A stretch of DNA of 64,000 bases, taken from the NCBI RefSeq assembly GCF_004342425.1, contig NZ_SLWQ01000001.1:62001-126000 (forward strand), written 5' to 3'. Below the pieces are notes generated by a model. That model did not search any database. It was not told the DNA's origin and worked only from the letters and a program-made list of their open reading frames with translations. The position numbers and the translations under genes are program-made. This document shows, in pieces, positions 38,160 to 47,280 of the stretch (positions are counted from its first letter, which is position 1; each line of letters opens with the position of its first letter). Source of the DNA: Dokdonella fugitiva (GTDB lineage: Bacteria; Pseudomonadota; Gammaproteobacteria; Xanthomonadales; Rhodanobacteraceae).

Positions 38160-39293
38160 TCAGCGCACCTTCAACGTGGCAAGGCCGATCAGCACCAGCA
38201 CGACGCTGATGATCCAGAAGCGCACGATCACCCGCGGTTCCGGCCAGCCCTTGAGCTCGAAGTGATGGTGGATCGGCGCCATGCGGAAGATGCGCTTGCC
38301 GGTGAGCTTGAAGCTCGCCACCTGCAGCATCACCGACGCGGTTTCCATCACGAATACGCCGCCCATGATCAGGAGGACGATTTCCTGGCGCACGATCACC
38401 GCGACGCAACCGAGCGCGGCGCCGATCGCGAGCGCGCCGACGTCGCCCATGAACACCTGCGCCGGATAGGTGTTGAACCAGAGGAAGCCGAGGCCCGCGC
38501 CGGCCAGCGCGCTGCAGAAGATCGCCAGCTCGCCCGCCCCCGGGATCGCCGGGATGCCGAGGTATTCGGAGAACACCTTGTTGCCGGCGAGGTAGGCGAA
38601 CACGCCGAGCGCGGTCGCGACGAGCACGCTCGGCATGATCGCGAGGCCGTCGAGGCCGTCGGTGAGGTTCACCGCGTTGGAGAAGCCGACGACGATGAAG
38701 TAGGCGAGGCCGACGAACGTGACCGCGCCGAACAGGGTCCACCACGGCGCCTGCACCGCCGCCGCGGAGAGATGGCCGAGTGGTACCTGCGCCTGCTTGA
38801 TCAGCGGCAGGTAGAACGTCGTCGCGGCCGGCGTGTCGGCGCTGAAATACAGGTAGAGCGCGACGGCGAGGCCGAACACCGACTGCCAGAAATACTTCCA
38901 GCGCGCGGCGAGGCCGCGGCTGTCCTTGAGCACGAGCTTCTTGTAGTCGTCGTAGAAGCCGATCGCGCCGAACGCGATCGTCACGCCGAGCACGAGCCAG
39001 ACGTAGCGGTTGTGCAGGTCGGCCCAGAGCAGGGTGGACACGACGATCGAGGCGATGATCAGTGCGCCGCCCATCGTCGGCGTGCCGGCCTTCGACAGGT
39101 GCGTCTGCGGGCCGTCGCTGCGGATCACCTGCCCCGCCTTGACTTCGGCGAGCTTGCGGATGATCCACGGCCCGGCAAGCAGCGACACCGCGAGCGCGGT
39201 CAGCGTGCCCATGATCGTGCGGAACGTCAGGTACTGGAACAGGTGGAAACCGCTGATCCATCCTTTCAGCAACTCGGCGAGTTCAAGCAGCAT
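38160..39293 (-). CDS. mraY: phospho-N-acetylmuramoyl-pentapeptide transferase
   Basis: Integral membrane enzyme that makes lipid I. 377 residues with ten helices: [25 protein letters not shown] (the catalytic Asp pair), [32 protein letters not shown] and [13 protein letters not shown]. It starts 11 bases inside the end of murF. The 3' gap to ftsW holds structured repeats instead of murD. Confidence 0.97.
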   Translation of the reverse strand: MLLELAELLKGWISGFHLFQYLTFRTIMGTLTALAVSLLAGPWIIRKLAEVKAGQVIRSDGPQTHLSKAGTPTMGGALIIASIVVSTLLWADLHNRYVWLVLGVTIAFGAIGFYDDYKKLVLKDSRGLAARWKYFWQSVFGLAVALYLYFSADTPAATTFYLPLIKQAQVPLGHLSAAAVQAPWWTLFGAVTFVGLAYFIVVGFSNAVNLTDGLDGLAIMPSVLVATALGVFAYLAGNKVFSEYLGIPAIPGAGELAIFCSALAGAGLGFLWFNTYPAQVFMGDVGALAIGAALGCVAVIVRQEIVLLIMGGVFVMETASVMLQVASFKLTGKRIFRMAPIHHHFELKGWPEPRVIVRFWIISVVLVLIGLATLKVR

Positions 39294-40659
39294 GGCGTTC
39301 GCCTCCGTTGCCGTCTTCGTCGCCGCAGAGCGCGCGCACGACCTGGTCCATCGCCGAGGAGCGCGATCCCTTCACCAGCAGCACGACGCCCGCGCGCAGT
39401 TCGGCGCGGAGCGCGTCGACGAGTTGCGCCTGGTCCGCGTAATGCGTCGCACCCGCGCCGAACGCATCGGCGGCGGCGCGGCTCAGGCGGCCGACCGCGT
39501 ACAGGCGCTGCACGCCGCTGCGCCGCGCCAGCGCGCCGATGTCGGCGTGCAGGCGCTCGGCGTCGCTGCCGAGTTCGGCCATGTCGCCCATCACGAGCAC
39601 GCGTTCACCGGGCTCCGCGGCGAGCGTGGCGATCGCCGCCGCGAACGAGCCCGGGTTCGCGTTGTAACTGTCGTCGACCACGACCGCGCCCGACGCATGT
39701 GCGCGCCGCGCGAGCCGCCCGGCGACGAGCGGAGCCGCCTCGATGCCCGCCTTGATCGTCGCCAGCGGCACGCCGAGCGCGAGCGCGAGCGTCGCCGCGG
39801 CGAGCACGTTCATCACATTGTGCCGCCCCCGCAGCGGCGAGGCGATCTCGATCGCGCCGGCCGGCGCGAGCAGGCGCAAGCGGCCGTCGGCCGCGCCCTC
39901 GATCTCGAGGTTCGCGCCGACGTCGGCGCGGCGCAGCAGGCCGAAGCGCAGCACGCGGCGCGGCCCGGCGAGCACGCCGAAGTAGTCGGCGAACGCGTCG
40001 TCGGCATTGATGATCGCGACGCCGTCGTTCGGCAGCGCGCGGTAGATCGCGCCCTTGGTCTCGGCCACGCCCTGCAGCGTGCCCATGCGCTCGAGGTGCG
40101 CGGCGGCGATGTTGTTGACGAGCGCTACGTCCGGCTGCGCGATGCGCGCGAGGTAGGCGATGTCGCCGGGCTTGCCGGCGCCCATCTCGAGCACGGCGTA
40201 CTCGGTGTCTGCGGGCATCGCGAGCAGGGTCAGCGGCAGGCCGATCTCGTTGTTGAAGTTGCCGGCGTTGACGTGCGTGCGCCCGTGGCGGGCGAGGATC
40301 GACGCGACCAGCGTCTTCACCGTGGTCTTGCCGTTGGAACCCGTGATGCCGACCACGCGCGCCGTGCTGCGCGCGCGCACCGCGCGCGCGAGTTCGCCGA
40401 GTGCGACGAGCGTGTCGGCAACGACGACCTGCGGCAGTGCCGTGGCGAGCTCGCGCTCGACGAGCAACGCGGCCGCGCCACGCTCGCGCGCCGTTTCCGC
40501 GAATGCGTGCGCGTCGTGGCGCTCCCCCTTGAGCGCGACGAACAGCATGCCCGCCGCGAGCGAGCGCGTGTCGGTCGAGACCGCTTCGACGACGGCATCG
40601 GTGCCGTGCAGGCGGCCGCCGGTCCAGCGCGCGATGTCGGAGAGCCGCAGGTTCAGCAT
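39283..40659 (-). CDS. murF: UDP-MurNAc-tripeptide--D-Ala-D-Ala ligase
   Basis: Adds D-Ala-D-Ala to make the pentapeptide. 458 residues: P-loop [10 protein letters not shown] (about 104-113), [31 protein letters not shown] and [11 protein letters not shown]. It begins 7 bases inside murE and overlaps mraY. The C-terminal tail after [12 protein letters not shown] is short and Gly/Glu-rich. Confidence 0.97.
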   Translation of the reverse strand: MLNLRLSDIARWTGGRLHGTDAVVEAVSTDTRSLAAGMLFVALKGERHDAHAFAETARERGAAALLVERELATALPQVVVADTLVALGELARAVRARSTARVVGITGSNGKTTVKTLVASILARHGRTHVNAGNFNNEIGLPLTLLAMPADTEYAVLEMGAGKPGDIAYLARIAQPDVALVNNIAAAHLERMGTLQGVAETKGAIYRALPNDGVAIINADDAFADYFGVLAGPRRVLRFGLLRRADVGANLEIEGAADGRLRLLAPAGAIEIASPLRGRHNVMNVLAAATLALALGVPLATIKAGIEAAPLVAGRLARRAHASGAVVVDDSYNANPGSFAAAIATLAAEPGERVLVMGDMAELGSDAERLHADIGALARRSGVQRLYAVGRLSRAAADAFGAGATHYADQAQLVDALRAELRAGVVLLVKGSRSSAMDQVVRALCGDEDGNGGERHAA

Positions 40660-42158
40660 CGGCGTGCCTCCAGCGCATCGCGCGCGACGGTGGCGTCGTC
40701 GAACGGCAGTTTCTCTCCCGCGATTTCCTGGTACGGCTCGTGGCCCTTGCCCGCGACGAGCACCACGTCGCCCGCGCCCGCCATGTCGATCGCCAGTGCG
40801 ATCGCCGTGGCGCGATCGCGCTGGATCGTCGCGAGCGCCGGGTGCGCCAGGCCGGCGATGATTTGCGCGACGATTGCGTCGCCGTCCTCGTCACGCGGAT
40901 TGTCGTCGGTGATGACGATGCGGTCGGCGAGCGACTCGGCGATCGACGCCATCTGCGGCCGCTTGCCCGCGTCGCGCTCGCCGCCGCAGCCGAACACGCA
41001 GACAAGGCGGCCTTCGCAGTGCGCGCGCAGGCTCGCGAGCGCCTGTTCGAGCGCGTCGGGCGTATGCGCGTAGTCGATCACGACGAGCGGGCACTGCGCG
41101 TCGCCGCCGAGCCGGGTCATGCGCCCGGGCACCGGCTCGAGCACCGCGAGCGCGTCGCGGATGCGCTCGAAGGCGAAGCCGAGCTGGCCGAGGCAGGCCG
41201 CGACCGCGAGCAGGTTGGACACGTTGAAGCGGCCGAGCAGGCGCGATTCGACCACGCCCTCGCCCCATGGCGTGGCGAGGCGGAAGCGCAATCCGGCCGC
41301 GCCCGACCGGATGTCGCGCGCGACGACGTCAGCATCGTCGCGCTCGATGCCGTAGCGCACGAGCTTGACGCGATCGCCGACGACCCTGGTGAGCACACGC
41401 CCGAACGCGTCGTCGACGTTGATGATCGCGCCGGCGAGGCCCGGCCAGGAGAACAGGCGCTGCTTCGCCTCGCCGTACGCCTGCATCGTGCCGTGGTAAT
41501 CGAGATGGTCGCGCGTGAGGTTGGTGAACACCGCGAGCTCGAACGCGACCGCGTTGACGCGCCCCTGGTCGAGCGCGTGCGAGGAGACCTCCATCGCGAC
41601 GTGGCTCGCGCCGTCGTCGCGGAATCCCGCCAGCAGCGCGTGCACGGCGATCGCATCCGGCGTGGTGCGCTCGCCTTCGCGGATCGCGCCGTGCGGCCCC
41701 GCGCCGAGCGTGCCGATGGTCGCGACGCGGTGGCCGCCATGGTGCAGCGCCTGCGCGAGCAACTGCACGGTCGAGGTCTTGCCGTTCGTGCCGGTGACGC
41801 CGACCACGCGCAGCCCGCGCGAGGGCTCGCCGAAGAAGCGCGACGCGATCGCGCCGACGCGATCGCGCAAGCCGCCGACCGCGACCACCGGCGCCATCGG
41901 CTCGCCGGAGGGCGCGCCGGACGCGGGCGCCTCGATGCCTGCCTCGTCGGCGAGGATCACCGCTGCGCCACGCGCCGACGCGGCCGGGGCAAACGTGATG
42001 CCGTGCGCGCGTGCGCCGGCGAGTGCGAAGAACGCGTCGTCCTTCTCCACGCGCCGCGAGTCGAGCGCGAGGCCGCGCACGACGATGTCGCCGGCGGCGC
42101 CGGCATCGGCGTATCCGTGCAGCAGGTCGCGCACGCTCATCCGGTATTGCCTGTTCAT
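40653..42158 (-). CDS. murE: UDP-MurNAc-L-Ala-D-Glu--meso-diaminopimelate ligase
   Basis: Adds the third amino acid of the stem peptide. 501 residues: VTGTNGKTSTVQLL (about 121-134), EVSSHALDQGRV, VIDYAHTPDALE and DNPRDED; the DNPR string is the marker of the meso-DAP-specific enzyme, so the organism should have meso-DAP peptidoglycan. The ATG at 42158 overlaps the ftsI stop (ATGA); Met at 42140 is an alternative. Confidence 0.97.
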   Translation of the reverse strand: MNRQYRMSVRDLLHGYADAGAAGDIVVRGLALDSRRVEKDDAFFALAGARAHGITFAPAASARGAAVILADEAGIEAPASGAPSGEPMAPVVAVGGLRDRVGAIASRFFGEPSRGLRVVGVTGTNGKTSTVQLLAQALHHGGHRVATIGTLGAGPHGAIREGERTTPDAIAVHALLAGFRDDGASHVAMEVSSHALDQGRVNAVAFELAVFTNLTRDHLDYHGTMQAYGEAKQRLFSWPGLAGAIINVDDAFGRVLTRVVGDRVKLVRYGIERDDADVVARDIRSGAAGLRFRLATPWGEGVVESRLLGRFNVSNLLAVAACLGQLGFAFERIRDALAVLEPVPGRMTRLGGDAQCPLVVIDYAHTPDALEQALASLRAHCEGRLVCVFGCGGERDAGKRPQMASIAESLADRIVITDDNPRDEDGDAIVAQIIAGLAHPALATIQRDRATAIALAIDMAGAGDVVLVAGKGHEPYQEIAGEKLPFDDATVARDALEARRC

Positions 42159-43921
42159 TCGGGTACACCCTCCGCATAGTCGGGCTCGGGCTGGGCGCCG
42201 TCGGGCGCCTGCCGTGCCATGCGTACGGTGTGCCCGGAATCGGGCGAGGCGGTGTACCAGTTCTGCACGTCGTCGGGCGGCACGTCGAGCAGGCGCAGCG
42301 CGCCGTCCATGACCTTGCTGAAGACCGGCGCCGAGACGAGCGCGCCGTAATACGCACCCTGCGGATCGTGGATGACGACGACGCCGACCAGGCGCGGCGC
42401 ACTCGCCGGCACCATGCCCGCGAACAGCGAGATGTACTTCTTCTGGTAGCCGCCGCCGACCGCGGTGCGCGAGGTGCCGGTCTTGCCGGCGACGCGGTAG
42501 TTGGTGATCGCCGCCTTGATGCCGCCGCCGGGCGGGTGCACGACCGTCTCGAGCATGCCGCGCACGGTCGCCGCGATCTGCGGATCGATGACGGCGCGAT
42601 CCTTCGCCTGGCCGCCCTTGACGAAGGTCGGCGGACGCAGCCGGCCACCGTTTGCGAGCGCGGCGTACCCCTGGGCGAGTTGCAACGGCGTCACGCTGAG
42701 GCCGTAGCCGTAAGCGATCGTCGCCTGCTCGACCGGGCCCCAGTTCTTCGCGATCGGCAGGTTGCCGGGCGATTCGCCCGGGAAGCCGCAGCCGGTGACT
42801 TCGCCGAAGCCGAAGCGATGGAACACGTCGTACATTTCGTCGCGACTGAGCGTCGCGGCGATCTTCGCCGCGCCGACGTTGCTCGAATAGGTGATGACGC
42901 CGGTGACGTCGATCAGGCCCTTGTTGTGCACGTCGCTGATGGTGTGGCCGTACAGCGTATAGGTGCCCGGCGACGTGTCGATCGGCGTGTGCGGCTTCCA
43001 CTTGCCGCTTTCCAGCGCGGTCGCGATCGTGAACGCCTTCACCGTCGAACCGGGCTCGACCACGTCCGTCGCGGCGCGGTTGCGCCGGTAGGCGGGGTCG
43101 ACGTTGCCGCGCGCGTTCGGGTTGAACGACGGCTGATTGACCATCGCGAGGACCTCGCCGGTGGGCACGTCGAGGATCACCATCGACCCCGAACTCGCGT
43201 GGTGCTCGACCAGCGCCGCCTTCAGCTCGCGATAGGCGAGGTACTGGATGCGGCGGTCGATCGATATCGTGAGGTCCTTGCCCGGGCGCGCCTCGCGCAC
43301 GAGCTCGACGTTCTCGACCTCGTGGCCGAGGCGGTCGCGGATCACGCGCTTGACGCCCTTCTCGCCCGCGAGCCACGCGTCGAACGCGAGTTCGAGGCCC
43401 TCCTGGCCGGCGTCATCGATGTTGGTGAAGCCGAGCACGTGGGCGATGACCTCGCCGCTCGGGTAGTAGCGGCGGAATTCGCGCTGGCTCGACACGCCCG
43501 GGATGCCGAGCGCGAGCACCGCCTGCGCGTCGTCCGGGTTGAGGTGGCGCTTGACGTAGTAGAACTCGCGGTCGGAGCGCTCGGCGAGGCGTTGCCTGAG
43601 TGACTCCTCGTCCAGGCCGGTCGCCCGCGCCAGCTCGCCGATGCGGTCCGCATGCTCGAGCAGTTCCTTCGGGTTCGCCCAGATCGATTCGACCGGGGTC
43701 GACACCGCGAGCGGTTCGCCGTTGCGGTCGAAGATCGTCCCGCGCGACACGGGGATGTCGATGTCGCGCAGGTAACGCGCGTCACCCTGCTCCTGGTAGA
43801 AGTCCTTGCGCACCACCTGCAGGTCGACCGCGCGCACGACGAGCGCGCTCGAGGCGAGGCCGAGCATCGCCAGCACGGCATACAGCCGCGTGCGCGGGTT
43901 GGGCTTGGCGCGCGCGCTCAT
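42155..43921 (-). CDS. ftsI: septal transpeptidase FtsI (PBP3)
   Basis: Class B penicillin-binding protein of the divisome. 588 residues: one N-terminal helix (about 12-32), a dimerisation domain (SRGTIFDRNGEPLAVS), and the transpeptidase domain with Ser292-X-X-Lys295 (EPGSTVKAFT), the SSN triad at 346-348, and KTGT at 480-483. The start at 43921 overlaps ftsL by ATGA. Confidence 0.97.
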   Translation of the reverse strand: MSARAKPNPRTRLYAVLAMLGLASSALVVRAVDLQVVRKDFYQEQGDARYLRDIDIPVSRGTIFDRNGEPLAVSTPVESIWANPKELLEHADRIGELARATGLDEESLRQRLAERSDREFYYVKRHLNPDDAQAVLALGIPGVSSQREFRRYYPSGEVIAHVLGFTNIDDAGQEGLELAFDAWLAGEKGVKRVIRDRLGHEVENVELVREARPGKDLTISIDRRIQYLAYRELKAALVEHHASSGSMVILDVPTGEVLAMVNQPSFNPNARGNVDPAYRRNRAATDVVEPGSTVKAFTIATALESGKWKPHTPIDTSPGTYTLYGHTISDVHNKGLIDVTGVITYSSNVGAAKIAATLSRDEMYDVFHRFGFGEVTGCGFPGESPGNLPIAKNWGPVEQATIAYGYGLSVTPLQLAQGYAALANGGRLRPPTFVKGGQAKDRAVIDPQIAATVRGMLETVVHPPGGGIKAAITNYRVAGKTGTSRTAVGGGYQKKYISLFAGMVPASAPRLVGVVVIHDPQGAYYGALVSAPVFSKVMDGALRLLDVPPDDVQNWYTASPDSGHTVRMARQAPDGAQPEPDYAEGVPE

Positions 43922-44187
43922 CGCTTGATCACCAGTGTCTGCGCAGGCGCGGGCGGCAGCATGCCGAGGCGGCCGCGTGCGATCTGGTCGATGCGGTTGT
44001 TCTCCGCCCAGGTCGCCTGCTCGAGCTGCAGGCGGCCGAACTCGAACTCGAGGTTGTCGCGCTCGTTGCCGAGCCGGGTCAGCTCGATGAACGTGAGGCG
44101 GCTTTGCTGGCGGGCATAGACGACGCCGATCGCGCTCGCGATCGTCGCCAGCAGCAGCAGCGCGAAGGCGGCGATGCGCAGGCTCAC
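43918..44187 (-). CDS. ftsL: cell-division protein FtsL
   Basis: 89-residue bitopic divisome protein that complexes FtsB and FtsQ. A membrane helix at about 4-24 ([20 protein letters not shown]) is followed by a coiled coil with [22 protein letters not shown] in parts, ending in a short tail. GTG at 44187 overlaps the rsmH stop (GTGA). Small and weakly conserved, but position and topology make the call firm. Confidence 0.93.
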   Translation of the reverse strand: MSLRIAAFALLLLATIASAIGVVYARQQSRLTFIELTRLGNERDNLEFEFGRLQLEQATWAENNRIDQIARGRLGMLPPAPAQTLVIKR

Positions 44188-45125
44188 CTGGCCTCCGGGG
44201 GATCGGCGCGCTTCTCGGCGACACGCAGCACGGCGCTGCGCGCGCGCGGGTTCGCGGCGAGTTCCGCCTCGCCGGCGAATTGCGCCTTGCCGATCGCGAC
44301 GAGCGCGGGCGGCGCCACCTCCGGCAGCGGCAGGCCGCGCCGCACCGGCCGCGCGACTTCGCCGCGGATGAACTGCTTGACGACGCGGTCCTCGAGCGAG
44401 TGGAAGCTGATCACGGCGAGCCGTCCGCCCGGCTTGAGGCATCGCAACGCGGCGTCGAGGCCGCGTTCGAGCGCGCCGAATTCGTCGTTGACGTGGATGC
44501 GCAACGCCTGGAACGTGCGCGTGGCCGGATGCTTGTTGCGCTCGCGGTGGCCGATCGTCCTGGCGACGAGGTCGGCGAGGTCGCGCGTGGTCGCCAGCGG
44601 CCGCTCGCGTTCGCGTTCCACGATTGCCCGCGCGATGCGTCGACTCATCCGTTCCTCACCATGACGCCACAGCACATCGGCGATCTCCTTCTCGTCCGCC
44701 GTCGCCAGCCACTGCGCCGCGCTCGTCCCGCGTGTCGGGTCCATGCGCATGTCGAGTGGTCCTTCACTCTGGAAACTGAAACCACGCTGCGGGTCGTCGA
44801 GTTGCGGCGACGACACGCCGAGGTCGAGCAGCACGCCGTCGAGCCCCGCCGCCGCCTCCGGCCATGCATCCATCCCGGCGAAGTTCGCGTGGCGGATCGC
44901 GACGCGCGGATCGTGCGCGAACTCCGCCTGCGCGGCCGCGATCGCCTCGGGATCGCGGTCCATCAGCAGCAGGCGCCCTTCCGGGCCCAACCGCTTCAGT
45001 ACTTCGCGCGCATGCCCGCCGCGCCCGAACGTCCCGTCCAGCCAGCTTCCCTTCTCCCTTACGCGAAGGCCTTCCAGCACCTCCGCCAGCATCACCGGCA
45101 CGTGCCGCAGCTGCGACGCGCTCAT
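44184..45125 (-). CDS. rsmH: 16S rRNA (cytosine-1402 N4)-methyltransferase
   Basis: 313 residues. [26 protein letters not shown] (SAM loop), [36 protein letters not shown] in parts, and [12 protein letters not shown] are the RsmH/MraW signatures. It modifies C1402 in the ribosomal P site, the same base that RsmI (present at 49463) 2'-O-methylates. It lies 13 bases after mraZ. Confidence 0.97.
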   Translation of the reverse strand: MSASQLRHVPVMLAEVLEGLRVREKGSWLDGTFGRGGHAREVLKRLGPEGRLLLMDRDPEAIAAAQAEFAHDPRVAIRHANFAGMDAWPEAAAGLDGVLLDLGVSSPQLDDPQRGFSFQSEGPLDMRMDPTRGTSAAQWLATADEKEIADVLWRHGEERMSRRIARAIVERERERPLATTRDLADLVARTIGHRERNKHPATRTFQALRIHVNDEFGALERGLDAALRCLKPGGRLAVISFHSLEDRVVKQFIRGEVARPVRRGLPLPEVAPPALVAIGKAQFAGEAELAANPRARSAVLRVAEKRADPPEAR

Positions 45126-45138
45126 CGACGAGCCCCGT

Positions 45139-45582
45139 TCACAGCTTCAGCTCGAGCATGTCCTCCGTGATCTGCTCCTCGCCGATCGTTTCGCGGATCT
45201 TCGCGAGGTGCGCCTGTTCACTCCACAACTCGAACTTGTTGCCCATGCCGAGCAGCACCGCGCGCTTCTCGATGCCGCTCGCGCCGCGCTGGCTGGCCGG
45301 CAACGAGACGCGACCATTCGCATCCGGCTCGACATGCGCCGCGGCGCCGACGAGTTTCATCTGCAGGTTGCGGTGCACCGCCTTCACCGACGGCAGCGCA
45401 TTCACCTCGTCGCGCACGCGCTCCCATTCCTCCTGCGGGAAGATCCACAGGCAGCCGTGTTCGAACGGGTTGTAGGTCACGACGAGCCGGTTGCCGGATT
45501 TCGCGACGAGGTCGCGATGGGCCGCGGGGATGGCTACCCGGCCCTTGTCGTCCAGCGTGACGGCGGTTTCGCCCTGAAACAT
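45139..45582 (-). CDS. mraZ: transcriptional regulator MraZ
   Basis: 147 residues with two SpoVT-AbrB-type half-domains ([17 protein letters not shown] and [17 protein letters not shown]), which oligomerise into a ring. It binds repeated TGG boxes upstream of its own gene and controls the whole division cluster. The start ATG 45582 (MFQGE) is the family start. Four TGG boxes in exact 10-bp phase abut it. It is the first gene of the mraZ-to-lpxC cluster. Confidence 0.96.
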   Translation of the reverse strand: MFQGETAVTLDDKGRVAIPAAHRDLVAKSGNRLVVTYNPFEHGCLWIFPQEEWERVRDEVNALPSVKAVHRNLQMKLVGAAAHVEPDANGRVSLPASQRGASGIEKRAVLLGMGNKFELWSEQAHLAKIRETIGEEQITEDMLELKL

Positions 45583-45583
45583 G

Positions 45584-45618
45584 ACCCACGGTCCACCACA
45601 AAAAACCACTTGATCCCA
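45584..45618 (-). promoter_or_regulatory. MraZ operator: four TGG-type boxes, 10-bp period
   Basis: Read on the minus strand the boxes are TGGGA (45618-45614), TGGTT (45608-45604), TGGTG (45598-45594) and TGGGT (45588-45584), each separated by exactly 5 bases. MraZ of other bacteria binds TGGGN repeats with 5-base spacers. The boxes start at the -10 hexamer and end 1 base before the mraZ ATG, so they cover the start region and the only Shine-Dalgarno-like sequence (GGTGGA). Confidence 0.85.
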
Positions 45619-45646
45619 CATTAGGTGGCGAGGCGTGGACTGTCAA
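45618..45646 (-). promoter_or_regulatory. sigma-70 promoter of the division cluster
   Basis: On the minus strand TTGACA (45646-45641) is followed after exactly 17 bases by TAATGT (45623-45618). Consensus -35 and good -10 with optimal spacing make this the strongest promoter visible in the window. The start site should fall near 45611, giving a leader of only about 30 bases. Confidence 0.9.
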
Positions 45647-46269
45647 GGAATTTCCGGAAAAAAATCCTGTTCAGGCAAGGATTTGACGCATCTCACAGGA
45701 ATCCGAACGCCACGGTATTGAGACCGATTCTGAAGTCCCTGCGCCAACCCACTGATATTCGCTGGCTACTGCATCCCGCACACGACCCTGCTTCGGCGAA
45801 AGGCAAACCTGCGGCCATGGCCGAGGGGCAGGTCGATACAGCGCGCCTGCAAAGCCGGATACCGTATCCCTGACTATTGAAGCTGCGCTAACTGCACCAG
45901 AACCCAGGGGCGGCATGGCGGGTCCTGGCGACCTTCAAACTCGATGGGATACCCGCTGCACTTCCTCCTTCGGAGCGCGTTCTCCGCGCTTCGTGCTCAT
46001 CCCTCCGTCGCGGGAAATGACGGGAGTGGTAGGGCGGGTCGACACGCGCAGGCGGATCCGCCTTTGCACTTCCGCGGGAACGGCGACCGTTGCGTGCCGC
46101 AGATCCGGATTCCCGCTTTGGCGGGAAGGCGGCAGCGTGCCCGCACGTCACCCGGGCGCGAGGACGGGAGCGGACCCCGGCGGCCCCGGCGCGCCCCGCA
46201 AAAAGCCATGCTATCCACACCGATGCTTTGCGCGTACAACGAGGCGCCACGACTCCGGCAGCACACGGA
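45647..46269. other. 620-bp region without a gene between the mraZ promoter and galE
   Basis: No convincing coding sequence: the open frames here are short and unlike any family. The left half (to about 45900) has lower GC than its surroundings. The right part carries a repeat-like element with TCGCGGGAAATGACGGGA at about 46011 and a facing perfect hairpin TTCCCGC-TTTG-GCGGGAA at 46110-46127. The galE promoter must lie here but is not obvious. Confidence 0.6.
46110..46127. repeat. TTCCCGC-type palindromic repeat
   Basis: Perfect 7-bp arms around TTTG. A facing GCGGGAAATGACG segment lies about 100 bp to the left. Short GCGGGAATGACG/TTCCCGC repeats of this sort are scattered through genomes of this order. 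Confidence 0.55.
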
Positions 46270-47247
46270 ATGAAGCGGATAGCGGTCACCGGCGGCGCCG
46301 GCTACATCGGGTCGCACATGTGCAGGCAGCTCGCCGGGCACGGGCACGAAGTCGTCGTCATCGACGATCTCTCCGGCGGCCATCGCGAAGCGGTGCGCTG
46401 GGGCCGCCTCGTGCAATGTTCGCTGCTCGACGCACCGGCGCTGTCGCGCGCGCTGCGTGAGGCGCGTTGCGACGCCGTCATCCACTTCGCCGGCGCGATC
46501 GCCGTCGGCGAATCGGTCGCCGACCCGCTGAAGTACTACGCGGTCAACGTCTGCGGCAGCCTGAACCTGCTGCAGGCGATGCGCGAGGCCGGCGTACCGC
46601 ACATCGTGTTCTCCTCGAGCGCGGCGATCTTCGGCGAGCCGCGGCAGGCATTCATCGACGAACGCCATCCGATCGCGCCGATCAGTCCTTATGGCCGTGG
46701 CAAGGCGATGGTCGAGCGCATGCTGTGCGAGAGCGTGCAGGCCTACGGAATCGCCGCCGTCGCGCTGCGCTACTTCAATGCCGCCGGGGCCGAGCCGTCG
46801 GCAACGATCGGTGAATCGCACGATCCGGAAACGCACCTCATCCCGCGGCTGCTGCGCCACTCGGCAGGCCAGGCGGAGCCGGTGGAGATCTATGGCGACG
46901 ACCACCCGACGCACGACGGCACCTGTATCCGCGACTACGTGCACGTCGACGACCTGTGCGCCGCGCATCTCGCCGCGCTCGGCCATCTCGACGCCCACGC
47001 CGGCTTCGACGCGTTCAACCTCGGCAACGGCAACGGCTATTCCGTGCGCGAAGTCGTCGCGGCAGTGGAGGCCGTCACGGGCCGATCGGTGCGGACGCGC
47101 CTCGCCGCGCGACGCGCGGGGGACCCCGCCCGGCTCGTCGCCTGCCCCGATCGCGCACGTGCCGTGCTCGACTGGAAACCCGCGACGCCGGCACTCGAAG
47201 CGATCGTCGAGTCCGCCTGGCGCTGGCATCGCGCGCCTGCATACTGA
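46270..47247 (+). CDS. galE: UDP-glucose 4-epimerase
   Basis: 325 residues, extended short-chain dehydrogenase. RIAVTGGAGYIGSHMCRQL binds NAD; SSSAAIFGEP and SPYGRGKAMVE supply the catalytic Ser, Tyr141 and Lys145; RYFNAAGAEPSATIGE and RDYVHVDDL are typical GalE segments. It makes UDP-galactose (or UDP-GalNAc) for glycans. ATG 46270 is chosen because it starts the Rossmann strand; upstream frame is non-conserved. It pairs with the fusion gene 33 bases downstream. Confidence 0.93.
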   Translation: MKRIAVTGGAGYIGSHMCRQLAGHGHEVVVIDDLSGGHREAVRWGRLVQCSLLDAPALSRALREARCDAVIHFAGAIAVGESVADPLKYYAVNVCGSLNLLQAMREAGVPHIVFSSSAAIFGEPRQAFIDERHPIAPISPYGRGKAMVERMLCESVQAYGIAAVALRYFNAAGAEPSATIGESHDPETHLIPRLLRHSAGQAEPVEIYGDDHPTHDGTCIRDYVHVDDLCAAHLAALGHLDAHAGFDAFNLGNGNGYSVREVVAAVEAVTGRSVRTRLAARRAGDPARLVACPDRARAVLDWKPATPALEAIVESAWRWHRAPAY

Positions 47248-47280
47248 TACGTTCCGGCGGACGTCGGCGACGGAGGATGC

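Noticed and set aside
45625..45873. A possible 82-residue gene upstream of mraZ on the plus strand
   Set aside because: It starts inside the mraZ promoter, has no Shine-Dalgarno and no similarity that I recognise.
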